Of a DNA stretch of 64,000 nucleotides, positions 25,769 through 33,622 are shown in pieces. Both the position numbers and the translations under genes were made by a program. The stretch comes from Curtobacterium sp. MCSS17_007 (GTDB lineage: Bacteria > Actinomycetota > Actinomycetes > Actinomycetales > Microbacteriaceae). Below the pieces are notes generated by a model. The model did no database searches and was not told where the DNA came from. It saw only the letters and a program-made list of their open reading frames with translations. The stretch covers positions 310,001 through 374,000 of the forward strand of contig NZ_CP126257.1 in NCBI RefSeq assembly GCF_003234175.2, read 5' to 3'. How positions within the stretch are numbered: position 1 is the first letter of the stretch; each line of letters starts with the position of its first letter.

Positions 25769-27072
25769 GCGTCGAGCTCAGCGCCGAACAGCGGGCGGTG
25801 TTCGAGTACATCGAGCACACCCGCGACCACGTCTTCATCACCGGTCGGGCCGGCACCGGCAAGTCGACGCTCCTGAACCACCTGTCGTGGAACACCGAGA
25901 AGCAGGTCGTCATCTGCGCCCCGACCGGTGTGGCCGCGCTGAACGTCGGCGGACAGACGATCCACTCGCTCTTCCGGCTGCCGATCGGCCTCATCGCCGA
26001 CGCCGAGCTCCGGCAGGGCCCGGAGACCCGCAAGCTGCTCAACACGATCGACACCCTGGTCATCGACGAGGTCTCGATGGTCAACGCCGACCTGCTCGAC
26101 GCGATGGACCGCTCGCTCCGCAAGGCCCGCGGGCGGCACTTCGAGGCGTTCGGCGGCGTCCAGGTCGTCATGTTCGGCGACCCGTACCAGCTGCCACCGG
26201 TGCCGGGCGACGGGGACGAGCGCGCCTACTTCACCGACCACTACCGCTCGATGTGGTTCTTCGACGCGAAGGTGTGGCTCGAGGCCGAGCTGCACATCGT
26301 CGAGCTCGCCACGGTGCACCGGCAGCGCGACGACGCGTTCGCCGCGATGCTCACCGCCGTGCGGCACGGCCGTGTCACCGCGGACATCGCCGGGCAGCTG
26401 AACACGGCAGGGGCCCGGCCCGCACCGGACGACGCGATCACCCTGGCGACCCGGAACGACACCGTCGCGCGGATCAACAAGGCGGCGCTCGAACGGCTCC
26501 CGGGCAAGGTGAAGACCGCGCGGGCGGACGTGAACGGCGACTTCGGTGGTCGGAACTTCCCGGCGGACGAAGCGCTCGAGCTGAAGCCCGGCGCGCACGT
26601 GATGTTCCTCCGGAACGATCCCGACCAGCGGTGGGTGAACGGCACGCTCGGCGTGGTGACGACCATCCGGGACACGGTCTGGGTCGACGTCGACGGGGAG
26701 TCCTTCGAGGTCCAGCCGTCCGTGTGGGAGAAGTTCAAGTACTCCTACGACCCGGACAAGAAGGAGCTCAAGAAGGACACCGTGGGGGAGTTCCAGCAGT
26801 TCCCGCTGCGGTTGGCCTGGGCGGTGACGATCCACAAGTCGCAGGGGTCGACGTACGACCGCGCGGTGGTCGACCTCGGCAACCGGGTGTTCAGCGCCGG
26901 GCAGACGTACGTCGCGCTCTCGCGGCTGACGTCGCTCGAGGGGCTCTACCTGACGCGTCCGCTGCGGCCGCAGGACATCATCGTCGACCTGGACGTGCGG
27001 CGCTTCATGTCCGAGGCCCCGCGGGTCGTCGCGACCGAGCTCGAGGCAGCCGACCCCGCCGACGGCGCCTGA
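25765..27072 (+). CDS. PIF1-like superfamily 1 DNA helicase/ATPase
   Basis: A 435-residue helicase. Walker A is GRAGTGKST (27-35), Walker B VIDEVSM (D101, E102), then FGDPYQLPPVPG (motif III) and, near the C terminus, AVTIHKSQGSTYDRAVV (motif V) with YVALSRL (motif VI). These are PIF1/RecD2 hallmarks, used to unwind DNA or resolve structured DNA. No RecD2 N-terminal extension is present. GTG at 25765 overlaps the CopD-CtaG stop by four bases, an odd pairing of a membrane copper protein with a helicase. A hairpin terminator follows. Confidence 0.9.
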   Translation: MSVELSAEQRAVFEYIEHTRDHVFITGRAGTGKSTLLNHLSWNTEKQVVICAPTGVAALNVGGQTIHSLFRLPIGLIADAELRQGPETRKLLNTIDTLVIDEVSMVNADLLDAMDRSLRKARGRHFEAFGGVQVVMFGDPYQLPPVPGDGDERAYFTDHYRSMWFFDAKVWLEAELHIVELATVHRQRDDAFAAMLTAVRHGRVTADIAGQLNTAGARPAPDDAITLATRNDTVARINKAALERLPGKVKTARADVNGDFGGRNFPADEALELKPGAHVMFLRNDPDQRWVNGTLGVVTTIRDTVWVDVDGESFEVQPSVWEKFKYSYDPDKKELKKDTVGEFQQFPLRLAWAVTIHKSQGSTYDRAVVDLGNRVFSAGQTYVALSRLTSLEGLYLTRPLRPQDIIVDLDVRRFMSEAPRVVATELEAADPADGA

Positions 27073-27236
27073 CCGGCCTCGGGCGGCCGCCCGGCGCCCG
27101 TCGGCTGCCCGAGAACGCGCCGCCGAGCGGGTCAGATCCGTCACGCTCGGTTGACGGTGCCGACGAGTCGCGCTCGCTCGCCGGACGACCGGCGGCGTTT
27201 CCTGCACGCTCGGTGAGCCCGCCCGAGCAACGACGA

Positions 27237-27272
27237 CGACGCCCCGCCCACCGAGCGGTGGACGGGGCGTCG
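27237..27272. terminator. Bidirectional hairpin between helicase and DUF4383 genes
   Basis: CGACGCCCCGCCCACCG pairs with CGGTGGACGGGGCGTCG with one mismatch and an AG centre, lying between convergent genes. Confidence 0.75.
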
Positions 27273-27290
27273 TGGAGGTCGGGTCGAGCG

Positions 27291-27740
27291 TCAGGCGCGA
27301 GCGGCCGCCCGGATCGCGCGGACGTTCTCGCGGTCCGCACCGAACGCGGTGAGGAGCAGGACGACGCCGACGATCGCGTGGAACAGGTTGTCCGCGAAGG
27401 TCAGGGCGAACACGTTGGCCGGGGTGCCGCCGAGTGCGAAGCCGTAGACCGCCATGACGACGAGCACGACGCCGACGAGACGGTTGCCGTTGCGCGAGCC
27501 GATGGTGGTGCCGAGCCCGGTGATGAGGAGCACGACCGCGAGCAGCACCCAGAGCAGGCAGAGCGCCGGGTTCACGCCGAAGGCGTTCCAGAGCATGCCG
27601 CCCTCACGGCTGAAGAAGCCGGGGTCGCCGTCGGCGGCGAAGAAGAAGCCGAGGAAGCCCCAGAGTGCCAGGAGCGATCCGGCCGTCAGGGCGAGGGCCC
27701 GGTTCGGCGAGGCCGTGATGCTCGGTTCCTTGATGGCCAC
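27291..27740 (-). CDS. DUF4383-family four-helix membrane protein
   Basis: A 149-residue protein with four hydrophobic segments and the conserved TFADNLFHAIVGVVLLLTAF near the C terminus, matching what I recall of DUF4383. Function is unknown; relatives are small integral membrane proteins of actinobacteria. GTG at 27740 is set by AGGAGG eight bases upstream; the frame open to 28001 upstream is the shadow of the PAP2 start region. It diverges from the PAP2 gene across about 200 bases. Confidence 0.8.
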   Translation of the reverse strand: MAIKEPSITASPNRALALTAGSLLALWGFLGFFFAADGDPGFFSREGGMLWNAFGVNPALCLLWVLLAVVLLITGLGTTIGSRNGNRLVGVVLVVMAVYGFALGGTPANVFALTFADNLFHAIVGVVLLLTAFGADRENVRAIRAAARA

Positions 27741-27948
27741 TTCGGTCTCCTCCTGGTACAGGGTGGTCGCACCGGACGCGCCGGCGAAGGGAGCCGGTGC
27801 GTCCGCCCGCGACGTGCGGGCGGTGCGGCCGTCGGATCCGGAGGTGGCTGACCCCTGGCTCACAGGCGCGGACCGGCGGACCAACGGTATCGTGTCCGAC
27901 CCCGACCGTCCGAATCGCACCCGCGGCAGGAACCGGACGAGGAGACCG

Positions 27949-28875
27949 ATGATCGTCACGCCGAGGAGGACCACGCCGGTGACCCGCACGCCCGAACGCA
28001 TCGCGCCCGAGTCGCGCGGACCGTTGGTCTCACGACGGTTGCGGTGGGCGCTGCTGGCAGCTCTGGGGTTCGTGATCGTGCCTCTCGTCTACGCCGCCGC
28101 CGTGCTGACGCCGATCGGGCAGCGGGTCGAGGACGCCGCACTCGGCGGGGTCCGGGAGTCCGACCTGTTCGGATCGGACACTGCACTGAACGTCATCTCG
28201 GTGCCGGTCATCCTGTTGCTGGTGGTCGTGATCGCCGCCGTCGCGTTCGCCCGGCGCCGGCTCGCGGTGGGGCTGGGAGCGGGCGTCGTGGTGCTCGCGT
28301 CGGCAGCCACCTCGACGCTCGTCAAGCGTATCGCCGAGCGCCCGGAGATCGCCCAGTCAGAGACGCCCAACTCGTTCCCGTCGGGGCACGCCACGATCGC
28401 GCTGGCGGCACTGTTCGCGGTGCTGCTCGTGACGCCGCGGCGGTGGCGTTCCGTCGTCACGGTCCTCGGGGCGGGGTACGCGGTGTTCGTGGCGAACCAG
28501 ACCGTCGTGTACGGGTGGCACCGGGTGAGCGACATCGTCGGTGCCTGCGCGATCGCCCTGTTCTGGCTCGGGCTCGTCCGCGCTGTCGGCCCGCGGGTCG
28601 ACCGTGGTGAGCGCGGTGACCGGGACGGGCGGCGGGGCCCCCGTCGCCTGGTGACGGCGCTGCTCCTGCTCGCGACGGGCGTCACCTTCCTGGTCGGTGT
28701 GGTCGCCGTCGTGGCGGGCCTCTCCGGGGTCGCCGACCTGCACGACGCCGTCCTGGTCGCCGGCCGGATGGCCTCGAGCGTGAGCGTGCTGGCGGTCGTG
28801 ACCGTCGTCTGGCTCGCCGACGGGCTCCACCACGCCGCGCAGACGGACGCACGCACCCTGCCGCCGCGCCGCTGA
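27949..28875 (+). CDS. PAP2-superfamily phosphatase
   Basis: A 308-residue membrane phosphatase with about six helices. Motif 1 is KRIAERP (K126, R131, P132), motif 2 SFPSGHAT (142-149), and motif 3 carries H191 and D195 in YGWHRVSD. In the usual SRxxxxxHxxxD form the Ser-Arg pair precedes the histidine; here the matching positions read QT, so one phosphate-binding arginine seems absent. It may act on lipid phosphates such as undecaprenyl diphosphate or phosphatidate. ATG at 27949 follows CGAGGAG. After the stop comes a 51-nt dispersed palindrome. Confidence 0.85.
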   Translation: MIVTPRRTTPVTRTPERIAPESRGPLVSRRLRWALLAALGFVIVPLVYAAAVLTPIGQRVEDAALGGVRESDLFGSDTALNVISVPVILLLVVVIAAVAFARRRLAVGLGAGVVVLASAATSTLVKRIAERPEIAQSETPNSFPSGHATIALAALFAVLLVTPRRWRSVVTVLGAGYAVFVANQTVVYGWHRVSDIVGACAIALFWLGLVRAVGPRVDRGERGDRDGRRGPRRLVTALLLLATGVTFLVGVVAVVAGLSGVADLHDAVLVAGRMASSVSVLAVVTVVWLADGLHHAAQTDARTLPPRR

Positions 28876-28930
28876 GCGCCGGGGTCCCACCGCCCGGGCG
28901 CTGCCTCGTCCAACGCTGCCCGGTCGTCGG

Positions 28931-28981
28931 TGGAGCAGCGGCTGTCGGGTCGCGCGGACCAACCCGACAGCAACTGCTCCA
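28931..28981. repeat. 51-nt two-step palindromic repeat, copy 1
   Basis: TGGAGCAG, a 3-base internal loop, CTGTCGGGT, an 11-base centre, ACCCGACAG, a 3-base loop, CTGCTCCA. Both arms pair perfectly. A second copy of the same length lies at 58162-58212. Both follow gene 3' ends, so terminator or REP-like roles are possible. Confidence 0.75.
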
Positions 28982-29062
28982 TCGACGTCGCTGATCGAGC
29001 GCGGACTGCGGGGACGGCACTGGCGGGAATGCCCCGGGCTGCGCTACGTTGTACCCACCAAG

Positions 29063-29080
29063 TCGATGCAAACGCATCGA
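29063..29080. promoter_or_regulatory. Palindromic operator-like site before the flavin monooxygenase gene
   Basis: TCGATGC-AAAC-GCATCGA, perfect seven-base arms. It begins 12 bases after a TACGTT hexamer (29045-29050), so a bound repressor would cover the transcription start. The cognate regulator is not adjacent. Confidence 0.55.
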
Positions 29081-29111
29081 ACTGAGCAGCCAGCACCAGG
29101 AGGCGGGCACC

Positions 29112-30251
29112 ATGCAGTTCGGGATCTTCACCGTCAGCGACGTCACGACGGACCCCACGACCGGGACCACGCCGGACGACACCCAGCGCGTCCGGGACAT
29201 CCTCACGATCGCCGAGCACGCGGACCAGGCCGGCCTCGACGTCTTCGCCACCGGCGAGCACCACAACCCGCCGTTCGTCGCCTCGAGCCCGACGACGATG
29301 CTCGGCTACCTCGCCGGTCGGACGAAGCACATCACCCTGTCGACGAGCACGACCCTCGTCACCACGAACGACCCGGTGCGCATCGCCGAGGAGTACGCGA
29401 TGCTCCAGGTCGTCAGCGACGGCCGCATGGACCTCATGATGGGGCGCGGCAACACCGGCCCGGTCTACCCGTGGTTCGGCCAGGACATCCGCCAGGGCGT
29501 GAACCTGGCGATCGAGAACTACGCGCTCATCCGCCAGCTGTGGGAGAACGACGTCGTGAACTGGCAGGGCAAGTTCCGCACGCCGCTGCAGGGCTTCACC
29601 TCGACCCCGCGCCCCCTCGACGGTGTCGCGCCGTTCGTCTGGCACGGGTCGATCCGCACGCCCGAGATCGCCGAGCAGGCCGCGTACTACGGCGACGGCT
29701 TCCTGCACAACAACATCTTCTGGCCGATCCAGCACACCGAGCAGATGGTCGGCCTCTACCGCCAGCGCTTCGAGCACTACGGGCACGGCACGGCCGACCA
29801 GGCGATCGTCGGCCTCGGCGGGCAGTTCTTCGCCCGGAAGAACTCGCAGGACGCGTGGAGCGAGTTCCGCCCCTACTTCGACAACGCCCCGGTCTACGGC
29901 CACGGCCCCTCGATGGAGGACTTCACCGCCCAGACCCCGCTCACCGTCGGCTCGCCGCAGCAGGTGATCGACCGCTACGCAACGATGAAGGACCACGTCG
30001 GGCACTACCAGCGTCAGATGTTCCTCATCGACCACGCGGGGCTGCCCCTCAAGACGGTGCTCGAGCAGATCGACATCCTGGCCGAGGACATCGTCCCCGA
30101 GCTCCGGAAGATCAACGAGGCGGACCGTCCGGCGCACGTGCCGTCCGACCCGCCGTCGCACGCCGACCGCGTGGCTGCTGCACTCGCCGCGGGGACCGCG
30201 GGCAGCGACCACGTCGCGGCCGAGGACGAGTGGACGGGCGCGTCCGTCTGA
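29112..30251 (+). CDS. LLM-class (luciferase-like) flavin-dependent oxidoreductase
   Basis: A 379-residue member of the bacterial-luciferase-like monooxygenases, which use reduced FMN or F420. It starts MQFGIFTVSDVTTDPTTG; GEHHNPPFVASSPT and GRGNTGPVYPWFGQD are family-typical segments. Length is slightly above the usual 330-360, with an acidic C-terminal tail. The substrate is not evident. ATG at 29112 is set by CAGGAGG. It is a single-gene unit controlled by an unusual palindrome at 29063 and followed by a very strong hairpin. Confidence 0.88.
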   Translation: MQFGIFTVSDVTTDPTTGTTPDDTQRVRDILTIAEHADQAGLDVFATGEHHNPPFVASSPTTMLGYLAGRTKHITLSTSTTLVTTNDPVRIAEEYAMLQVVSDGRMDLMMGRGNTGPVYPWFGQDIRQGVNLAIENYALIRQLWENDVVNWQGKFRTPLQGFTSTPRPLDGVAPFVWHGSIRTPEIAEQAAYYGDGFLHNNIFWPIQHTEQMVGLYRQRFEHYGHGTADQAIVGLGGQFFARKNSQDAWSEFRPYFDNAPVYGHGPSMEDFTAQTPLTVGSPQQVIDRYATMKDHVGHYQRQMFLIDHAGLPLKTVLEQIDILAEDIVPELRKINEADRPAHVPSDPPSHADRVAAALAAGTAGSDHVAAEDEWTGASV

Positions 30252-30263
30252 TCGCGTGACCCC

Positions 30264-30315
30264 CTGACGGTCTGGAGGCGCGGTGCCGGCTGGCACCGCG
30301 CCTCCAGGCCGTCAG
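30264..30315. repeat. Dispersed GGAGGCGCGG hairpin, copy 2 (probable bidirectional terminator)
   Basis: CTGACGGTCTGGAGGCGCGG plus TGCC pairs with its complement over a GGCT loop, 23 of 24 positions. It lies between the convergent LLM and SMR genes and shares its core with hairpins at 17900, 36111 and 58221. Confidence 0.8.
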
Positions 30316-30370
30316 CCGGTCCCGTCTGCCCGACGCGAGTGGTGCGCTGCAGCGACAGTGCTCCGGGTCG

Positions 30371-30751
30371 TCATGCCCGAGTGCTGTCGCCTTCCCGCAT
30401 CGGTTCCGCATCCGTGCCGCGCGCCGGCACGGGGCGTGCGGGCGCCAGCTTCAAGCCGACCACGCAGCCGACGATCCCGGCGATGAACAGCAGGCGCAGG
30501 AAGGTGACGGGCTCGGCGCCGGTCGCCATGCCCCACAGGACGGTGAGGGCGGCGCCGGTGCCCGTCCACACCGCGTAGGCCGTGCTGATCGGGATGTGCT
30601 TGAGCACGTACCCGAACGCCACCAGGCTCACGACGATGGTGACGGCGAAGAGCGCGGTCGGACCGGGGACGGTGAAGCCGTCGCTCGCGCCGAGTGCCGT
30701 GGCCCAGACGGTCTCGAGCGCTGCGCTGATGAACAGCACGAACCAGGCCAC
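30371..30751 (-). CDS. SMR-family multidrug efflux subunit, second gene of the pair
   Basis: A 126-residue four-helix small multidrug resistance protein. The essential membrane glutamate is E13 in AALETVWATAL and the family motif STAYAVWTGTGAALT is present. The C-terminal tail of about 25 charged residues is longer than in EmrE. GTG at 30751 starts one base after the stop of the partner SMR gene, so the two probably make an asymmetric heterodimer as in EbrAB or YkkCD. Substrates are probably quaternary cations or guanidinium (inference). Confidence 0.9.
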   Translation of the reverse strand: MAWFVLFISAALETVWATALGASDGFTVPGPTALFAVTIVVSLVAFGYVLKHIPISTAYAVWTGTGAALTVLWGMATGAEPVTFLRLLFIAGIVGCVVGLKLAPARPVPARGTDAEPMREGDSTRA

Positions 30752-30752
30752 C

Positions 30753-31067
30753 TCAGCTCACCACCTTGAGGCCGACCACGCAGGCGACGAGGCCGAGCAC
30801 GAGGGCGACGCGGGCGAGGGATGCGGCCTCCTGCCGACGGAGGATCGCGACGACGACCGTCAGCGACGCCCCGATGCCGACCCAGACGGCGTACGCGGTG
30901 CCGACGGGGATCGCCTTCATCGCGAACGCGAGCCCCACCATGCTGAGCACCATGCCGGTGACGAACACGATCGTCGGCACCACCTTCCTGAACCCGTTCG
31001 ACGCGCTCAGTGCGGTGGCCCACACCGCTTCGAGCACCCCGGACAGGACGAGCACGACCCACGCCAT
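30753..31067 (-). CDS. SMR-family multidrug efflux subunit, first gene of the pair
   Basis: A 104-residue SMR protein of standard length with E13 in GVLEAVWATAL and TAYAVWVGIGASLT. Paired SMRs usually insert in opposite orientations. ATG at 31067 follows AAGGGAGACC. It diverges from the TetR gene across 94 bases holding two copies of a 20-bp operator, so the pump is probably induced when ligand releases TetR. Confidence 0.92.
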   Translation of the reverse strand: MAWVVLVLSGVLEAVWATALSASNGFRKVVPTIVFVTGMVLSMVGLAFAMKAIPVGTAYAVWVGIGASLTVVVAILRRQEAASLARVALVLGLVACVVGLKVVS

Positions 31068-31091
31068 GCGGTCTCCCTTCGTCGTCCCGCA

Positions 31092-31111
31092 AGTCGCACG
31101 ACTGTGCGACT
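31092..31111. promoter_or_regulatory. TetR operator copy 1
   Basis: AGTCGCAC-GACT-GTGCGACT, a perfect eight-base-arm palindrome in the SMR/TetR divergent region. Confidence 0.7.
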
Positions 31112-31133
31112 CCCGATGCCCGACGCTAGCACG

Positions 31134-31153
31134 AGTCGTACGACCGTGCGAGT
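31134..31153. promoter_or_regulatory. TetR operator copy 2
   Basis: AGTCGTACGACCGTGCGAGT, identical to copy 1 at 16 of 20 positions. It overlaps the GAGTAT hexamer (31150-31155) that lies six bases before the tetR-type start, giving autorepression. Confidence 0.65.
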
Positions 31154-31161
31154 ATGGCGGG

Positions 31162-31740
31162 GTGACCACCCGTGAGGACCTCGAGCAGCGCCGCCTCGAC
31201 GTGTCCGACGCCGCCTGCCGCGTGCTCGCCCGCGACGGCCTCGGCGCCCTGAGCGTCCGGGGCGTCGCATCCGAGGCCGGGCTGCCGCCGAGCACCGTGC
31301 GGTACGTCTTCCCGACCCAGGCGGCGATGCGCGAGCAGACCATCACCCTCGTGTTCGACCGGACACGGGAGCGCATCGACGCGATCCCCGCCGGACTCCC
31401 CGACGCGGAGACCGCACGCCGGATCCTGCTCGAACTGCTGCCCCTCGACGACGAGCGGGTGGTCGAGCTCGACGTGTACCTGGCGCTCGGCACCGCCGCG
31501 CTCACCGATGCGGACCTGCGGCCGGCACTCGACCGGGTCGTCGCCGAGATGCGGACGTGGTGCGACCGGATCGTCGCGCTGGTCGGCGTCCCCGAGGACC
31601 GCCGCGCGGACGAGGCCTGCCGGCTGCACGCGCTCGTCGACGGCCTGGCGATGCACGTGGCGCGGCTCGACGCGGGGGAGTCCGGCGAGTGGGCGATCGA
31701 CCTGCTCGACCGCCACCTGGCCGGGCTGCCCGCGGACTGA
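31162..31740 (+). CDS. TetR-family repressor of the SMR pump
   Basis: A 192-residue regulator with an N-terminal helix-turn-helix (about 8-55, LSVRGVASEAGLPPSTVRYV) and a helical ligand-binding domain. GTG at 31162 lies six bases after GAGTAT with no ribosome site, so the mRNA is probably leaderless. It diverges from the SMR pair, and two 20-bp palindromes lie between. Control of the efflux pair is strongly suggested by this layout; the inducer is unknown. Confidence 0.9.
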   Translation: MTTREDLEQRRLDVSDAACRVLARDGLGALSVRGVASEAGLPPSTVRYVFPTQAAMREQTITLVFDRTRERIDAIPAGLPDAETARRILLELLPLDDERVVELDVYLALGTAALTDADLRPALDRVVAEMRTWCDRIVALVGVPEDRRADEACRLHALVDGLAMHVARLDAGESGEWAIDLLDRHLAGLPAD

Positions 31741-31785
31741 CACCCGTCTCCGCGCGGCTCGGAGGGAGCGTGCACGCTCCTCGCC

Positions 31786-31791
31786 TATCCT
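31786..31791 (+). promoter_or_regulatory. -10 hexamer TATCCT, leaderless promoter
   Basis: TATCCT lies six bases before GTG at 31798. Confidence 0.5.
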
Positions 31792-31797
31792 GTCCCG

Positions 31798-32811
31798 GTG
31801 ACGAGCGCTCCCACTCGCCCCGCCCCCACCCGCACGCTCACCGGCCCCGGCCTGGTGCTCGGCGCCGTCGTGGTGCTGCTCGGCGTGCGCGTGGTGTCGC
31901 CGAGCGTCGGCACGGCCGGGCTGCCCGACGTCGTCCAGGACTTCCTCACACTGGCGATCAGCGTCGTGGTCGAGTCGCTGCCGTTCGTCGTGCTCGGCAT
32001 CGTGCTGTCCATCGTCGTCGAGGTCTGGGTGCCGGCCGGCGTGCTCGAGCGGATCCTGCCGGAGCGCGCGGTGCCCCGCCGTGCCGTGATCTCGCTCATC
32101 GGCATGCTCTTCCCGGTGTGCGAGTGCGGGAACGTGCCGCTCGCCCGCGGCCTCATGATGCGCGGGTTCACCCCGGCCGAGGCCGTCACGTTCCTGGTCG
32201 CCGCGCCCATCCTCAACCCGCTCGTCATCATCAGCACCGCGCAGGCCTTCGGGTGGTCCGGGTGGATCCTCGTCGTCCGGATCGTCGGCGGCTTCGTCCT
32301 CGCGAACCTGGTCGGCTGGATCGTCGCCGCGCACCGTCGGCCCGCCGAGCTCCTGCTCCCCGCCTTCGAGGCCCGCTGCCGTGCCGCGGTCGGAGCACCG
32401 CCGTCGCGGAACCGCTGGCGCGAGAGCGCGTCGCAGTTCGGTGGGGAGACCGCGACGATGATGCCCGCGCTGTTCGTCGGTGCCGGGCTCGCTGCGGCGA
32501 TCCAGGTCGCGGTGCCCCGGTCGACGCTCGTCGCGATCGGCGCGAACCCCGTGCTGTCCGTGGCAGCGATGATGCTCCTGGCGATGACGGTGTCGCTGTG
32601 CTCGAACGTCGACGCCTTCTTCGCGCTGTCCTTCGCCTCGACGTTCCTGCCGGGGTCGATCACGGCGTTCCTGCTCATCGGGCCGATCATCGACGTCAAG
32701 ATGATCGCCCTGCTCCGGACGACGTTCCGCGCGCGCTTCCTGGTGCTGCTCGCCGTCGTCTGCGTCCTGTTCACGGCAGCGGTCGGGTTGGTGATGAATG
32801 TCCTCGTCTGA
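31798..32811 (+). CDS. Permease of the YraQ/ArsP (DUF318) family
   Basis: A 337-residue membrane protein with eight or more helices. FPVCECGNVPLARGLMMRG contains the conserved CxC-type motif of this family, and AAPILNPLVIIST and SLCSNVDAFFA are typical repeats. Relatives include ArsP exporters of organoarsenicals, but most are uncharacterised. GTG at 31798 follows TATCCT by six bases. Its end overlaps the next gene by 14 bases. The pairing with a YcgQ/TIGR03943-type partner is a recurring two-gene unit in Gram-positives. Confidence 0.85.
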   Translation: MTSAPTRPAPTRTLTGPGLVLGAVVVLLGVRVVSPSVGTAGLPDVVQDFLTLAISVVVESLPFVVLGIVLSIVVEVWVPAGVLERILPERAVPRRAVISLIGMLFPVCECGNVPLARGLMMRGFTPAEAVTFLVAAPILNPLVIISTAQAFGWSGWILVVRIVGGFVLANLVGWIVAAHRRPAELLLPAFEARCRAAVGAPPSRNRWRESASQFGGETATMMPALFVGAGLAAAIQVAVPRSTLVAIGANPVLSVAAMMLLAMTVSLCSNVDAFFALSFASTFLPGSITAFLLIGPIIDVKMIALLRTTFRARFLVLLAVVCVLFTAAVGLVMNVLV

Positions 32812-33622
32812 GAAGGCTCCCGCGTACCTCGGGCTCGGGTCGGTGCTCGCGGTGGCGCTCTGCACGCTGTGGCTCGCGATCGTCGGGCACCTCGACCTGT
32901 ACATCAACCCGCGGTACGACCTGTTCACGATCGTCCTGGCCGCGATCGCGGTGCCGGCCTCGGTCGCGGGGCTCGTGGCGGTGGCGCGCGGGCACGGCCA
33001 CGCGCACGACGGGCACGCGCACGACGACGAGACCGCCTACGAGCAGGGGTCCGACGCCGCGCGGTCCGTCCGACGCCGGACGCCCCGGGCCGCCCGGGTC
33101 ACGCGTCTCGTGCTCGGTGGCATCGCAGCGGCGGCGACCGTGGGCGTCACGGTGGCCATGCTCGTGCTCCCGCCGACGACCCTGTCCGCCCGCACCGCCC
33201 AGCAGCGGAGCGTCGACACCCCGACGCTGTCGAACGCCACCGGCACCCAGGACGTCGCGCTGCTCGGCAGCGAGGGCGTCGACACCTCGCAGTACGGCGT
33301 GAAGGACTGGGCGGCGCTCGTCCGGCAGACCACGGACACCACGGCGCTCGTCGGCAAGCCCGTCGAGCTGTCCGGCTTCGTCGTGCCCGGCGCCGAGGGC
33401 TCCTTCACCCTCACGCGCTTCGTGATCAGCTGCTGCGCCGTCGACGCGCAGCCCGTCGGCCTCGGCGTGGTCGTCGACGGTCCCGTCCCCGACGCCGACC
33501 AGTGGGTCCGTGTCACGGGCAAGCTCGCCGCGAACCCGGACCAGTCCGCCGACGCCCGGATCGTCATCCGCGCCGCCACCGTCCGTGACATCGACCAGCC
33601 GACGGATCCGTATGAGTACTGA
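32798..33622 (+). CDS. TIGR03943-type (YcgQ-like) partner protein of the permease
   Basis: A 274-residue protein with two N-terminal helices (about 9-55), a His/Asp-rich loop GHGHAHDGHAHDDE (about 68-81), a third helix (about 101-125), and an extracytoplasmic domain with the conserved FVISCCAVDAQP near residue 210. The His-rich loop suggests metal binding (inference). ATG at 32798 lies inside the permease gene, 14 bases before its end, so translation is coupled. The third gene starts inside this one. Confidence 0.85.
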   Translation: MSSSEKAPAYLGLGSVLAVALCTLWLAIVGHLDLYINPRYDLFTIVLAAIAVPASVAGLVAVARGHGHAHDGHAHDDETAYEQGSDAARSVRRRTPRAARVTRLVLGGIAAAATVGVTVAMLVLPPTTLSARTAQQRSVDTPTLSNATGTQDVALLGSEGVDTSQYGVKDWAALVRQTTDTTALVGKPVELSGFVVPGAEGSFTLTRFVISCCAVDAQPVGLGVVVDGPVPDADQWVRVTGKLAANPDQSADARIVIRAATVRDIDQPTDPYEY

